A stretch of 64,000 bases of DNA, from positions 1,054,001 through 1,118,000 of the forward strand of contig NZ_CP062804.1 in NCBI RefSeq assembly GCF_008801925.2, in the 5' to 3' direction. The position numbers and the translations under genes are program-made. Of the stretch, positions 28,651 to 38,159 are shown one piece after another; the first letter of the stretch is position 1; each line of letters begins with the position of its first letter. The DNA comes from Cupriavidus basilensis (GTDB lineage Bacteria; Pseudomonadota; Gammaproteobacteria; Burkholderiales; Burkholderiaceae). The notes below the pieces were generated by a model. That model searched no databases and was not told where the DNA came from. It saw only the letters and a program-made list of their open reading frames with translations.

Positions 28651-28792
28651 AATTGGGTCTTTTATGTTTGGCTCATCGGGCGGATAGCCTTTGGAGCGGT
28701 GGGGGCGAAGGGTCCTGGCTCGCTCTTACGGCATTGTTGCCGGCGAATTTAGGACCGCCCGGCAGCCTATTTTCAAAGTGAAAAAAGCGCCA

Positions 28793-28839
28793 TTCGGATA
28801 TCCGGATAAATCGTGATCTGGCTGTTCGGATATCCGGAT
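28793..28839. promoter_or_regulatory. Pair of identical 15-bp palindromic sites upstream of chemoreceptor gene
   Basis: TTCGGATATCCGGAT occurs at 28793-28807 and again at 28825-28839; each contains the 10-bp palindrome CGGATATCCG. The repeats start 32 bp apart, about three helical turns, 143-190 bases upstream of the start at 28650. Position and phasing suggest a cooperatively bound operator; the binding protein is unknown. Confidence 0.55.
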
Positions 28840-28910
28840 GCCCTGGCTTTTGCGGGTGTTTAGCACCGAAGTGGTGCGTCTGTGGGCATGAGGGGGGGGC
28901 CGCCTCGCGC

Positions 28911-28944
28911 AAAAAAAGAGAGGCCTCCGAAGTGGAGGCCTCTC
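28911..28944 (-). terminator. Rho-independent terminator of the SsuA-like gene
   Basis: An 11-bp perfect stem (GAGAGGCCTCC at 28918-28928 with its complement at 28934-28944), loop of five, followed on the minus strand by seven T residues. It lies about 80 bases after the stop at 29026. Confidence 0.9.
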
Positions 28945-29025
28945 GTCTGTGTGAGGTCGTGTTCTGCGCGTGAGAGCGCGCGGACCTTCAACGGCTAGCG
29001 TGGCGGCAGGCGCAGGTCCCGAGGG

Positions 29026-30009
29026 TCAAGCGCGCCGCCATACCGGCGACTCCGCCACCACCACCTTGCGCGGCAGGATCTTCTGGCTGGTGAATGCATC
29101 CGCGATGCGCTGCTGCTCATCGAGCGAGGCGGCATCCACGGTTTGCACCTGGTAGGTCCGGCGGCGGTTGGCGGCTTCCACCGTGGGCGCGTCCAGGCCG
29201 ATCAGCGGCGCATGCCACTGCGCGGCGGCCGCGGGGTTTTGCTTGATCCATTCGCCGGCGCGGCGCAGTTCTTCGTAGACCACGGCCAGCACATCCGCAT
29301 GCTTGTGCGCGTACGGCGTGGCGGCGAGGTAGAAGCGCCGGTAGCTCGATAACCCCTTGCCATCGCGCAGGATGCGCGCATTGGCCTGGCGTTGTACCGC
29401 CGCCAGGAATGGGTCCCAGATCACCCAGGCGGCCACGCTGCCGCGCTCGAAGGCGGCGCGCGCGTCGGCCGGGCTCAGGTAGGCGGGCTCGATGTCGCGG
29501 ATCGACAGCCCGGCGCTGGCCAGCGCTTCCAGCAGCAGGTAGTGCGCACCCGCGCCCTTGGCAAAGGCAATGCGCTGGCCTTTGAGCTGAGCGATTTCCT
29601 TGATCGGCGAATCCTGCCGCACCACGATGGCCTGTGCTTCAGGCGAGGGCGTCTCGATGGCGTAGTAGGTCAGGTTGGCGCCGGCCGCGAGCGCGAACGG
29701 CGGCACCGCGTCGGCCACGTCCGCGCTCAGGTCGAGGTTGCCGATATTGAGGGATTCCAGCAGCGGTAGGCCCGAGGTGAATTCATACCATTGCACCGAC
29801 GCGCCCAGCGGCGCGAGCGCTTTCTCCAGCGTCTCGCGCGACTTCAGCAGGATCATCAGCGTGGATGATTTCTGGAAGCCGATGCGCAGCGTGTGCTTTG
29901 GCGCCTGCGCGCGTGCCGGCAACGCCGTGCCGAGCGCGCCGGCCATGCCGGCGGTCAGCATGCTGCTGACAACGATTCTCCGCCGCCGCTGGTTGAGTTC
30001 GTTTGTCAT
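29026..30009 (-). CDS. SsuA-like aliphatic sulfonate-binding periplasmic protein (orphan)
   Basis: 327 residues. An arginine-rich N-terminus (QRRRRIV) followed by a signal peptide ending near PARAQA, then HTLRIGFQKSSTLMILLKSR, typical of SsuA/NMT1-type receptors. The motif PAYLSPADARAAFERGSVAA and WVIWDPF match SsuA. No ABC ATPase or permease gene is adjacent, so it must work with an importer elsewhere. ATG 30009 is preferred to an upstream start at 30072 that precedes the signal peptide by non-signal sequence. Related to the receptor at 32892-33860. Confidence 0.88.
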   Translation of the reverse strand: MTNELNQRRRRIVVSSMLTAGMAGALGTALPARAQAPKHTLRIGFQKSSTLMILLKSRETLEKALAPLGASVQWYEFTSGLPLLESLNIGNLDLSADVADAVPPFALAAGANLTYYAIETPSPEAQAIVVRQDSPIKEIAQLKGQRIAFAKGAGAHYLLLEALASAGLSIRDIEPAYLSPADARAAFERGSVAAWVIWDPFLAAVQRQANARILRDGKGLSSYRRFYLAATPYAHKHADVLAVVYEELRRAGEWIKQNPAAAAQWHAPLIGLDAPTVEAANRRRTYQVQTVDAASLDEQQRIADAFTSQKILPRKVVVAESPVWRRA

Positions 30010-30156
30010 TGCCGCTCCCCGCGTGTCGTTCAAGTTGTAAGGGGAAGAGGGTAGGCGAAAGCCATGCCGCAAGGAACGAAGAATGTCGCAGTTGCTTATG
30101 CGGGGAGGTGTGGATAAGCCGGCGCCGGTGCTTGCCGATGTGCATGATGGCGCGTC

Positions 30157-30184
30157 AAAGAAAAAGAGCCCCGCATGGGGGCTC
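30157..30184 (-). terminator. Rho-independent terminator of the metQ-like gene
   Basis: GAGCCCC-GCATG-GGGGCTC stem-loop at 30166-30184, followed on the minus strand by TTTTTCTTT (30165-30157), 36 bases after the stop of the metQ-like gene. Confidence 0.88.
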
Positions 30185-30219
30185 CCTGACAGCGCCGCGC
30201 CATCGGTGCGCGGCCTGGC

Positions 30220-31032
30220 TCAGCGCTGATAGGCCGGCGGCAGGAAGCCGGCGAAGCGTTGCTGTGTGGTCGCCTTGAATTCCGGCGACTGGTAAGCCTC
30301 GCGGATGTCCTTGACGAACGGCTTGCCAGTGTCGGCGGTGCGCACGGCGACCAGGTTCATGTAGTAGTCGGGAATCTTCTCCAGGCTGAGCGCTTCGGTC
30401 AGCTTCAGGCCGGAGGACAGCGCGAAGTTGCCGTTGACGAAGGCGAAGTCCACGTCGTCGAGCGAGCGTGGCAGCTGCGCGGCTTCGAGTTGGATCAGCT
30501 TGAGCTTGTTCGGGTTGCCTTCGATGTCGCGCTCGCTGGCGCGGATCGGGTCGGTGCCGGCCTTGAGCGTGATCCAGCCGATCTGCTGGAGCATGGCGAT
30601 GGCGCGTGCCAGGTTGGACGGATCGTTAGGCAGCGACACCGACGCGCCCGGCTTCACTTCCGTGAGCGACTTGTGCTTGCGGCTGTAGATACCGATCGGG
30701 GCCGTGGGGACCTGGATGACTTCGGACAATTGCAGCTTGCGGTCGCCGGAGAACTTCTTCAGGTAGGCCACGTGCTGGAAGGCATTGGCATCGATGGCGC
30801 CATCGGCCAGCGCCAGGTTGGGCTGCACATAGTCGCTGAACTCAACGATAGTGACCTTGTAGCCCTTTTTTTCCAGCAGAGGCTTGATGCCGTAGCGGAT
30901 CTGGTCGGAGTAGGGGCCAGCGGTGGCGCCAAAGCGGATTTCCTTCTTGTCCGGATCAGCCGCGCCGGCCGTCTGGATCACGCCGAGCGCGAGCACCGCG
31001 GCAATCAGTCGAATTCCGAAACCCAGTTTCAT
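30220..31032 (-). CDS. metQ: MetQ/NlpA-family methionine-binding protein
   Basis: 270 residues. A signal peptide (to about TAGAA, residue 25) is followed by EIRFGATAGPYSDQIRYG and the family motif QPNLALADGAIDANAFQHVA. MetQ binds D- or L-methionine for the MetNI importer, but metN and metI are not in the window. The usual lipobox cysteine is absent (VIQTAGAAD), so this copy looks like a soluble periplasmic protein rather than a lipoprotein. GGGGGAG precedes the ATG. It sits between two SsuA-like genes and metY, a sulfur-supply context. Confidence 0.87.
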   Translation of the reverse strand: MKLGFGIRLIAAVLALGVIQTAGAADPDKKEIRFGATAGPYSDQIRYGIKPLLEKKGYKVTIVEFSDYVQPNLALADGAIDANAFQHVAYLKKFSGDRKLQLSEVIQVPTAPIGIYSRKHKSLTEVKPGASVSLPNDPSNLARAIAMLQQIGWITLKAGTDPIRASERDIEGNPNKLKLIQLEAAQLPRSLDDVDFAFVNGNFALSSGLKLTEALSLEKIPDYYMNLVAVRTADTGKPFVKDIREAYQSPEFKATTQQRFAGFLPPAYQR

Positions 31033-31246
31033 CTAAAGCTCCCCCGTATCGTTTGTGTGCATCGTGGCTTGCCGGGATGGCGGCCAGCAAGGATGCCCAT
31101 TGTAGGGAAGTGCATACGTTCAAGGAACGAGTAAAAATGCATAGTCTTATAACGGACTTGCATATGCGTGTATGCGGGTTTGCAGGCGTTCGTGTGACGC
31201 CAACGGCTGTTGCGCTGCGGAATATGCCTACGCAATCGGGTAGTGG

Positions 31247-31276
31247 TTGCGGGATAACCCGTATTGCGGTTATGAT
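31247..31276 (+). promoter_or_regulatory. Sigma-70-like promoter for a candidate small RNA
   Basis: TTGCGG at 31247-31252 and TATGAT at 31271-31276, spacing 18. A start would fall near 31283. The -10 match is good and the -35 match moderate; no protein gene follows on this strand. Confidence 0.4.
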
Positions 31277-31282
31277 TGAACT

Positions 31283-31345
31283 GTCTCCTCCAATCCCACC
31301 AAGGAATTGGATTCGCGCCCGCCTCATTGGTGGGCGTTTTTATTT
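31283..31345 (+). ncRNA. Candidate ~60-nt small RNA with anti-Shine-Dalgarno 5' end
   Basis: From the predicted start the RNA would begin GTCTCCTCCAATCCC, whose CTCCTCC can pair with Shine-Dalgarno sequences, and ends in an 8-bp hairpin (CGCCCGCC 31316-31323 with GGTGGGCG 31329-31336, one G-U pair) followed by TTTTTATTT. CCCACCAA (31295-31302) can pair instead with TTGGTGGG (31327-31334), so two mutually exclusive folds exist. No plus-strand gene ends upstream or begins downstream that would need this terminator. Existence and targets are inferred. Confidence 0.38.
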
Positions 31346-31407
31346 GTGCTTCCCATTTTTGTGCTTCCCAAGCGGGCTTAAGCGGTCGCCAGCGCGGCGC
31401 AAATCTA

Positions 31408-31443
31408 GAAGGGCCGGTGGCATCCATGTGCCACCGGCCCTTC
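31408..31443. terminator. Strong hairpin terminator of metY
   Basis: A 15-bp perfect stem, GAAGGGCCGGTGGCA (31408-31422) and its complement (31429-31443) with a six-base loop, 52 bases beyond the metY stop. T-rich on the plus side (TTCTTGTT) and moderately on the minus side. Confidence 0.8.
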
Positions 31444-31495
31444 TTGTTGCGAGCGCCGCGTTGCGGCGCCAGCTACTGCGCTACCACGCGACCCC

Positions 31496-32770
31496 TCAGG
31501 CCGCGGCCAGCGCGCGCTCCAGGTCTTCCAGCAGGTCGTCGATGTGCTCGATGCCGATCGACAGGCGCACCATGTCTTCGCTGACACCGGCGGCCTTCAG
31601 CTCGGCGGCGTCGAGCTGCCGGTGCGTGGTGGAGGCCGGATGCGTCGCCAGCGACTTGGCGTCGCCGATGTTGACCAGGCGGGTGAACAGTTGCAGCGCG
31701 TCCAGGAAGCGCGCGCCGGCTTCGCGGCCGCCGCTCTTCAGGCCGAACGACAGGATGCCGGGGCCGCGTCCGCCCAGGTAGCGCTGCACCAGCGCGTGGT
31801 CCGGGTGCTCCGGCAGGCCGGCAAAGTTGACCCACTCCACCTTGGGGCTGGCCTTCAGGTGGCGTGCGACAGCCAGCGCGTTCTCGGTGATGCGGTCCAG
31901 GCGCAGCGCCAGGGTCTCGATGCCTTGCAGGATCAGGAAGGCATTGAACGGCGACAGCGCCGCGCCGGTATTGCGCAGCGGCACCACGCGGGCGCGGCCG
32001 ATATAGGCGGCGGCGCCGAGCGCCTCGGTGTAGACCACGCCGTGGTACGACACATCCGGCTCGTTCAGGCGCTTGAAGCGCGCCTTGTGCTCGGCCCACG
32101 GGAACTTGCCGCTATCGACGATGGCGCCGCCCACGCTGTTGCCGTGGCCGCCCAGGTATTTGGTGAGCGAGTGCACGACGATGTCCGCGCCATGCTCGAA
32201 CGGACGGCACAGGTAGGGCGAGGGCACGGTGTTGTCCACGATCAGCGGGATGCCATGGCTATGCGCCACCTTGGCGATGGCTTCGATATCGACGATGTTG
32301 CCCAGCGGGTTGCCAACCGACTCCACGAAGATCGCCTTGGTGCGCGCATCCACCAGGTCGCCGAAGGCGGCCGGGTTGCGGCCATCGGCAAAGCGGGTCT
32401 CGATGCCGGACAGGGGCAGCGTGTGCGCGAACAGGTTGTAGGTGCCGCCATAGAGCTGGCTGGCCGAGATGATGTTGTCGCCGGCCTCGGCGATGGTCTG
32501 GATGGCATAGGTGATGGCCGCCATGCCGGACGCCAGCGCCAGCGCGCCCACGCCGCCCTCGAGCGCGGCCAGCCGCTGCTCCAGCACGTCGTTGGTGGGG
32601 TTCATGATGCGGCTGTAGATATTGCCGGGCACCTTGAGGTCGAACAGGTCGGCGCCGTGCTGCGCGTTGTCGAACGCATATGCAACGGTCTGGTAGATCG
32701 GCACGGCCACGGCACGCGTGGTGGGGTCCGGGGAGTAGCCGCCGTGAACGGCAATTGTCTCGATTTTCAT
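31496..32770 (-). CDS. metY: O-acetylhomoserine sulfhydrylase (MetY)
   Basis: 424 residues, Cys/Met metabolism PLP enzyme. The PLP lysine lies in [13 protein letters not shown] (about residue 205), with [20 protein letters not shown] at the N-terminus and the [11 protein letters not shown] phosphate-binding region. It makes homocysteine from O-acetylhomoserine and sulfide, the direct sulfhydrylation route to methionine. The monocistronic gene lies among sulfonate and methionine receptor genes. No SAM riboswitch was recognised in the 120-base leader. Confidence 0.93.
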   Translation of the reverse strand: MKIETIAVHGGYSPDPTTRAVAVPIYQTVAYAFDNAQHGADLFDLKVPGNIYSRIMNPTNDVLEQRLAALEGGVGALALASGMAAITYAIQTIAEAGDNIISASQLYGGTYNLFAHTLPLSGIETRFADGRNPAAFGDLVDARTKAIFVESVGNPLGNIVDIEAIAKVAHSHGIPLIVDNTVPSPYLCRPFEHGADIVVHSLTKYLGGHGNSVGGAIVDSGKFPWAEHKARFKRLNEPDVSYHGVVYTEALGAAAYIGRARVVPLRNTGAALSPFNAFLILQGIETLALRLDRITENALAVARHLKASPKVEWVNFAGLPEHPDHALVQRYLGGRGPGILSFGLKSGGREAGARFLDALQLFTRLVNIGDAKSLATHPASTTHRQLDAAELKAAGVSEDMVRLSIGIEHIDDLLEDLERALAAA

Positions 32771-32844
32771 GATGTCGTTGTCTTCTTGTTGGAATGAATA
32801 CGCTCAGGAACGGGCATGGTAGCAGCCGTGGTTCGCGTGTGTCA

Positions 32845-32875
32845 TCCGGGGCGGGCCGCGTGGGCCCGCCCCGGA
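32845..32875. terminator. GC-rich hairpin between an SsuA-like gene and metY
   Basis: TCCGGGGCGGGCC (32845-32857) pairs perfectly over 13 bp with 32863-32875 around a five-base loop. It lies 17 bases after the stop of the receptor gene at 32892; no T-run, so it may be a weak terminator. Confidence 0.55.
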
Positions 32876-32891
32876 TTTGGCCTTGGCCCAC

Positions 32892-33860
32892 TTACTGGCT
32901 GGCCAGGGGGAAGCTCGCCTGCCAGACGTTGTCCTTGACCTTGACGGCGGTGGGGATCAGTTTCTGCTCATGGAACAGGTCGGCCACCCGCTGCTGGGCG
33001 GCGATCACCTCCGGCGTCACCGGGGTGGCGCCGTAGGGTACGCGCTTGAGCCAGGTCTCCACGACCTGCGTGTCCAGGCCCACGGCAGGCGCTAGCAGGG
33101 CGGCAGTCTCGCCGGGGTTCTTCACCACCCACAGGCCGGTCGTGCGCAGTTGCTCCAGGATGGCATTGACCACTTGCGGCTGCGCCTTGACGAAGCCGTT
33201 GGCGGCTTCATAGAAGTTGAAGGGGGAGGGCACGCCTTCATAGTCGGCGATGGTGCGCACCTTCAGCGCCTTCTGCGCCAGGGCGTAGTACGGGTCCCAG
33301 ACCACCCAGGCGTCCACGTTGCCGCTCTCGAAGGCGGCGCGTGCATCGGCGGGCGGCAGGTAGATCGGCTGGATATCCTGCAGGGCCAGCCCATGCTTCT
33401 TTAGCAGCTGCACCAGCAGGTAGTTGGAGCTGGAGCCCTTTTGCAAGGCGATGCGCTTGCCGCGCAGGTCGGCCACCGAGCGGATCGGCGACTTCTCCAG
33501 CACGAACAGCGCCTCGTTGGTCTTGCCGCCGGGCTCTGCACCCACGTAGACAAAGTTGGCGCGCGCCGCCTGGGCGAACACTGCCGGCGGCGCACCGGTG
33601 TAGCCAAAGTCGATGCCGCCGGCATTGAGCGCCTCCAGCAACTGCGGGCCGGCGGGGAATTCCTTCCACTCCACCTTGAAGCCAAGCGGGGCGAGCTTTT
33701 TCTCCAGCGAGCCCTGCGCTTTGAGCACGGCCAGCAGGCCGGCCTTCTGGTAGCCCACGCGGACCGACGCGTCGGCGGCATGGCCGGCGGCGGACCAGGA
33801 CAGCGCGGCGATGGCCAGGGCGCGGCCGACAACGGGTAGCCATTGGCGGAAAGGATGCAT
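32892..33860 (-). CDS. SsuA-like aliphatic sulfonate-binding periplasmic protein (orphan)
   Basis: 322 residues with a signal peptide (MHPFRQWLPVVGRALAIAAL, cleaved near GHAA), then ASVRVGYQKAGLLAVLKAQG and the SsuA motif PIYLPPADARAAFESGNVDA with WVVWDPYYALAQ. No importer partner genes adjoin. Start ATG 33860 has GGAG upstream; a longer frame to 34040 is unlikely. It is transcribed away from cyoA, leaving a 691-base gap. Confidence 0.88.
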   Translation of the reverse strand: MHPFRQWLPVVGRALAIAALSWSAAGHAADASVRVGYQKAGLLAVLKAQGSLEKKLAPLGFKVEWKEFPAGPQLLEALNAGGIDFGYTGAPPAVFAQAARANFVYVGAEPGGKTNEALFVLEKSPIRSVADLRGKRIALQKGSSSNYLLVQLLKKHGLALQDIQPIYLPPADARAAFESGNVDAWVVWDPYYALAQKALKVRTIADYEGVPSPFNFYEAANGFVKAQPQVVNAILEQLRTTGLWVVKNPGETAALLAPAVGLDTQVVETWLKRVPYGATPVTPEVIAAQQRVADLFHEQKLIPTAVKVKDNVWQASFPLASQ

Positions 33861-34551
33861 TGCGATGTTCTCCGAAGTCGACGATGCGGTAGCAAGGGTC
33901 TGAGGTTGGGATGCGGCCCTATGGTTGCGAAATCGCGCGAGGAGGGGAACGAAGGTTATTGCATTTGCATAGAACCGCGGCGGGCGCCGCGCGGTGGCAA
34001 GCACGCTTTGGCGGTCCGTGGCATTCTGCTTTCCCCCCAATCGCCCATCGAATTGCTCACCGCACGCGCGTTGCGGTTTGTGCAGCTGCTTTCAAGGGCG
34101 CGCACCCCTGCGACACCTTGCCGCAGTCAAAAATGTCTCGGCTTAATTGGGTGTTGCCAGTGAGATGGAAGAAGAAGCTGCATTGTCCGGTTTTCCGAAC
34201 AGTGTGTTCCAGATCACGGGTTTACCCTCAATGCTGCGATGCGGTAGATTCGCGGCCACGATGTCTGACGTACCGCGAACCTCACCCGAACACCCTGCTT
34301 GCCCACCAGGCAAGCTCGCCGGGCTGCGCCACGCTGACGTCCTCCTGTGTGGACCGCCGCAGTCCCACTTTGATCCGTCCCACAAGGACCAAGCCAGGCT
34401 GCCGCTGATCGGCGCGTCCCCCGGCACACCGGTCGCTTGACCCGGATCTGACCCAGTTTCCCCCAAGCCTTAAGCCTGCCTCCTGCTCCCGCATCTGGCA
34501 GCAAAATCACGCCGCGCCGTCGCTGCCGTGGCCAACTCAACCAGTCGTGAC
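33861..34551. other. Long divergent intergenic region upstream of cyoA
   Basis: 691 bases between an SsuA-like gene (minus) and cyoA (plus). No convincing gene: short open frames here lack homology and ribosome binding sites. A 7-bp hairpin, GCTTGCC-CACCA-GGCAAGC, occurs at 34297-34315. The cyo promoter should lie here but no clear hexamer pair was picked. Confidence 0.6.
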
Positions 34552-35520
34552 ATGAAGATACCCAAACTTCCGCGTTGGACGCGGCTAATGCCTTGCGCCG
34601 CCCTGCTCTTGCTGGCCGGATGCAACATGGCCGTGCTAGATCCGAAGGGCCAGATTGGCGCCGACGTCAAAAACATCATCCTGATCGCGACCTGGTTGAT
34701 GCTGCTCGTGGTGGTGCCGGTGATCGTGCTGGTTTTCACCTTCGCCTGGAAGTACCGCGCCAGCAACAAGTCGGCCCGCTACGAGCCGGACTGGTCCCAC
34801 TCGACCGGGATCGAAGTCGTGGTCTGGCTGATTCCCTGCCTGATCATCCTGGTGCTGGGCATCATCACGTGGAAGTCCTCGCACGACCTGGACCCCTACG
34901 AGCCCATCGAATCCAACGTCAAGCCGATCACCATCGAGGCGGTTGCGCTGAACTGGAAATGGCTGTTCATCTATCCGGACCTGGGCATCGCCACGGTCAA
35001 CGAGATCGCGTTCCCGGTGAACACCCCCGTGAACTTCAAGATCACGTCGGATTCGATCATGAATTCCTTCTTCATCCCGCAACTGGGCAGCCAGGTGTAC
35101 GCCATGGCGGGCATGGAGACCAAGCTGCACCTGATCGCCAGCGAGACCGGCGCGTTCGACGGCATGTCGGCCAACTACAGCGGCGGCGGCTTCTCGGGCA
35201 TGAAGTTCAAGGCCAAGTCGGTGTCGAACTTCGACTTCGAGGCGTGGGTCAAGCAGGTCCGCGCCTCGTCGAACCAGCTGACGCTGGCTGACTACAGCGC
35301 GCTGGCCAAGCCCAGCGAGGCGAATCCCGTGGCGCTGTACGCCAAGGTCGATCCGCAGCTGTACCACGGCATCCTGCACAAGTACATGGACGGCGCCGGT
35401 GGCGCTATCGCCGGCAACGGCACCTCGTTTGGTCCCGTCTGCACCTCGCGCAACACCCTCGGCGTGAGCCAGGTGTCCATGGCCGCGCCCGCTACGCCGG
35501 CGCCGGGCTCGAATTCCTAG
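34552..35520 (+). CDS. cyoA: Cytochrome o ubiquinol oxidase subunit II
   Basis: 322 residues. A lipoprotein signal with lipobox LLAGC, two membrane segments (about 45-70 and 90-110) and a periplasmic cupredoxin domain. The CuA cysteine pair of cytochrome c oxidases is missing, which identifies a quinol oxidase. It begins the cyoABCD operon and is followed by cyoB after eight bases. ATG 34552 is preferred; a GTG at 34528 is in frame. The C-terminal ~20 residues are Ala/Pro-rich. Confidence 0.95.
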   Translation: MKIPKLPRWTRLMPCAALLLLAGCNMAVLDPKGQIGADVKNIILIATWLMLLVVVPVIVLVFTFAWKYRASNKSARYEPDWSHSTGIEVVVWLIPCLIILVLGIITWKSSHDLDPYEPIESNVKPITIEAVALNWKWLFIYPDLGIATVNEIAFPVNTPVNFKITSDSIMNSFFIPQLGSQVYAMAGMETKLHLIASETGAFDGMSANYSGGGFSGMKFKAKSVSNFDFEAWVKQVRASSNQLTLADYSALAKPSEANPVALYAKVDPQLYHGILHKYMDGAGGAIAGNGTSFGPVCTSRNTLGVSQVSMAAPATPAPGSNS

Positions 35521-35528
35521 GAGTAGAG

Positions 35529-37505
35529 ATGTTTGGCAAATTGAGTTTGGATGCCATCCCGTTCCACGAGCCCATCATCATGGGCACGTTGACGATGGTA
35601 GCGCTGGGTGGCGTGGCGCTATGCGCGCTGATCACCTATTTCGGCAAGTGGAAATGGCTGTGGAACGACTGGTTCACCTCGGTCGACCACAAGAAGATCG
35701 GCATCATGTATTCCGTGGTTGCGCTGATCATGCTGCTGCGCGGCTTTGCCGACGCCATCATGATGCGTACCCAGCTGGCGTTGTCCACCAACGGCTCGCC
35801 GGGCATCCTGCCGCCTGAGCACTACGACCAGATCTTCACCGCCCACGGCGTGATCATGATCTTCTTCGTGGCGATGCCGCTGATGACGGGCCTGATGAAC
35901 CTGGTCGTGCCGCTGCAGATCGGTGCGCGCGACGTGGCCTTCCCGTTCCTCAACACGCTGAGCTTCTGGCTGTTCGTTGCCGGCGCGATGCTGGTCAACG
36001 TCTCGCTGGGCGTCGGCGAGTTCGCGCGCACCGGCTGGCTGGCCTATCCGCCGCTGTCCGGCATTGCTTACAGCCCTGGCGTGGGGGTGGACTACTACCT
36101 CTGGAGCTTGCAGATCTCGGGCCTGGGCACCTTGCTGACCGGCGTCAACTTCCTGGTGACCATCCTCAAGATGCGCGCCCCGGGCATGACCCTGATGCGC
36201 ATGCCGGTATTCACCTGGACCGCGCTGTGCACCAACGTGCTGATCATCGCCGCTTTCCCGGTGCTGACCGTCACGCTGGGCCTGCTGGGCCTTGACCGCT
36301 ACCTGGGCATGCACTTCTTCACGAACGAAATGGGCGGCAACGCCATGATGTACGTGAACCTGATCTGGATCTGGGGCCACCCCGAGGTCTACATCCTGAT
36401 CCTGCCGGCGTTCGGCATCTTCTCGGAAATCATCTCGACGTTCTCCGGCAAGAAGCTGTTCGGCTACAAGGGCATGGTCTACGCGACCTGCGCCATCATG
36501 GTGCTGTCGTTCCTGGTCTGGCTGCACCACTTCTTCACGATGGGCTCCGGCGCCAACGTGAACGCGTTCTTCGGCATCACCACGATGATCATCTCCATCC
36601 CGACCGGGGTGAAGATCTTCAACTGGCTGTTCACCATGTACCGCGGCCGTGTGCAGATGACCACGCCCGTGCTGTGGACGCTGGGCTTCATGGTCACCTT
36701 CGTGATCGGCGGCATGACCGGCGTGCTGATGGCAGTGCCGGCGGCTGACTTCGTGCTGCACAACAGCCTGTTCCTGATCGCCCACTTCCACAACGTGATC
36801 ATCGGTGGCGTGCTGTTCGGCTACATCGCCGGCATTACCTACTGGTTCCCGAAGGCCTTCGGCTTCAAGCTCGACGAGCGCCTGGGCAAGTGCGCGTTCT
36901 GGTGCTGGATCATCGGTTTCTACCTGGCCTTCATGCCGCTGTACGCACTGGGCTTCATGGGCATGACCCGTCGCCTGAACCACACCGACAATCCGGCGTG
37001 GAACCCGTACCTGTATGTGGCCGTGCTCGGCGCCGCGTTTGTCGGCCTGGGCATCCTGTTCCAGATCCTGCAGATCGTGGTCAGCGTGCGCCGCCGCAAG
37101 GAACTCCTCGACGTGACCGGCGACCCCTGGGGTGGCCGTACGCTGGAGTGGGCAACTTCGTCGCCGCCGCCGTTCTACAACTTCGCGCACACCCCGGTGG
37201 TGCGTGACCTGGACGCGTTCGCCGACATGAAGGCGCGTGGCGAAGTGCCGCAGCAACAAGCGCACTACGAGCAGATCCACATGCCGAAGAACACCGGCGC
37301 CGGCTTCTACATCGGTGCCTTCAGCCTGGCGCTGGGCTTTGCCCTGACCTGGCATATCTGGTGGCTGGCGGCGGTAGGCCTGGTTGGCATGATCGTCAGC
37401 TTCATCTTCCGCAGCAACGACGACCACATCGACTACTACGTGCCCGCGCACGAAGTCCAGGCGGTCGAAACGAGCCATTTCCAGCGAATTGCGTCACAGG
37501 CCTGA
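35529..37505 (+). CDS. cyoB: Cytochrome o ubiquinol oxidase subunit I
   Basis: 658 residues, heme-copper oxidase subunit I with about 15 membrane segments, close to the usual length for CyoB. The [17 protein letters not shown] motif holds the CuB histidine and its cross-linked tyrosine; the following HHFFTMG and HFHNVIIGG motifs give the other CuB and heme ligands. It reduces oxygen with ubiquinol electrons and pumps protons. The 3' end is followed by cyoC three bases later. Confidence 0.97.
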   Translation: MFGKLSLDAIPFHEPIIMGTLTMVALGGVALCALITYFGKWKWLWNDWFTSVDHKKIGIMYSVVALIMLLRGFADAIMMRTQLALSTNGSPGILPPEHYDQIFTAHGVIMIFFVAMPLMTGLMNLVVPLQIGARDVAFPFLNTLSFWLFVAGAMLVNVSLGVGEFARTGWLAYPPLSGIAYSPGVGVDYYLWSLQISGLGTLLTGVNFLVTILKMRAPGMTLMRMPVFTWTALCTNVLIIAAFPVLTVTLGLLGLDRYLGMHFFTNEMGGNAMMYVNLIWIWGHPEVYILILPAFGIFSEIISTFSGKKLFGYKGMVYATCAIMVLSFLVWLHHFFTMGSGANVNAFFGITTMIISIPTGVKIFNWLFTMYRGRVQMTTPVLWTLGFMVTFVIGGMTGVLMAVPAADFVLHNSLFLIAHFHNVIIGGVLFGYIAGITYWFPKAFGFKLDERLGKCAFWCWIIGFYLAFMPLYALGFMGMTRRLNHTDNPAWNPYLYVAVLGAAFVGLGILFQILQIVVSVRRRKELLDVTGDPWGGRTLEWATSSPPPFYNFAHTPVVRDLDAFADMKARGEVPQQQAHYEQIHMPKNTGAGFYIGAFSLALGFALTWHIWWLAAVGLVGMIVSFIFRSNDDHIDYYVPAHEVQAVETSHFQRIASQA

Positions 37506-37508
37506 ACC

Positions 37509-38159
37509 ATGACGACTGAAGTCCTACAGCGTTATCCCGCGCATGGCGCCACCCAGGCGCATGCCCACTCGCACGATCATTCGCACGATCACGCCCATCA
37601 CGACACCAGCGCCAACACGGTGTTTGGTTTCTGGGTGTACCTGATGAGCGACTGCATCATCTTCGCCGGGTTGTTCGCCGCGTTCGCGGTGCTGCGCGGC
37701 GAAGTGGCAGGCGGCCCGTCGGGCAAGGAATTGTTCGAGCTGAACTACGTCCTGGTCGAGACCTTCCTGCTGTTGTTCAGCAGCTTGACCTCGGGCATGG
37801 CAATGATCTCCCTGCATAACGGCCAGCGTGCCCGCCTGCAGTTCTGGCTCGGCATCACGTTCTTGCTGGGCGTGGCGTTCATCGGCATGGAAATCAACGA
37901 GTTCCATCACATGATCGCCGAAGGCGCCGGCCCCCAGCGCAGCGCCTTCCTGTCGTCGTTCTTCACGCTGGTCGGCACCCACGGCCTGCACGTGGCGAGC
38001 GGCCTGCTGTGGATGGCCGTGCTGATGTGGCAGATCTCCCGCAAGGGCCTGACCCCGACCATGACCAAGCGCCTGGCCTGTTTCGCCTTGTTCTGGCACT
38101 TTCTGGACATCGTCTGGATCGGCGTGTTCACCGTGGTCTACCTGATGGGAGCGATGTAA
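37509..38159 (+). CDS. cyoC: Cytochrome o ubiquinol oxidase subunit III
   Basis: 216 residues with five membrane segments, heme-copper oxidase subunit III. The N-terminus carries a histidine-rich run ([15 protein letters not shown], about residues 17-31) unusual for the family, which could bind copper or other metals. Its TAA stop shares one base with the cyoD start. Confidence 0.95.
   Translation: MTTEVLQRYPAHGATQAHAHSHDHSHDHAHHDTSANTVFGFWVYLMSDCIIFAGLFAAFAVLRGEVAGGPSGKELFELNYVLVETFLLLFSSLTSGMAMISLHNGQRARLQFWLGITFLLGVAFIGMEINEFHHMIAEGAGPQRSAFLSSFFTLVGTHGLHVASGLLWMAVLMWQISRKGLTPTMTKRLACFALFWHFLDIVWIGVFTVVYLMGAM

Larger units (their letters stand above)
28651..29025. other. Intergenic region with chemoreceptor upstream sites and a terminator
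   Basis: 375 bases with no convincing gene. It holds the chemoreceptor upstream region, the twin palindromes at 28793-28839 and the terminator of the SsuA-like gene at 28911-28944. A stretch of eight or nine G residues occurs near 28892. Confidence 0.7.
31033..31495. other. Intergenic region between metQ-like and metY genes
   Basis: 463 bases with no convincing protein gene. It contains the metQ upstream region on the minus strand, a plus-strand promoter-like pair and terminator (candidate small RNA, 31283-31345), a 15-bp-period direct repeat of TTTGTGCTTCCCA at 31343 and 31358, and the metY terminator at 31408-31443. Confidence 0.7.

Noticed and set aside
31283..31304. CCACCA near 31298 suggesting a tRNA 3' end
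   Set aside because: No T-loop, acceptor stem or cloverleaf can be formed.
32771..32890. SAM riboswitch before metY
   Set aside because: The leader is short and holds only the hairpin at 32845-32875; no riboswitch core was seen.
34147..34440. 97-codon frame upstream of cyoA
   Set aside because: Composition and lack of motifs or ribosome binding site make it a chance frame in high-GC DNA.
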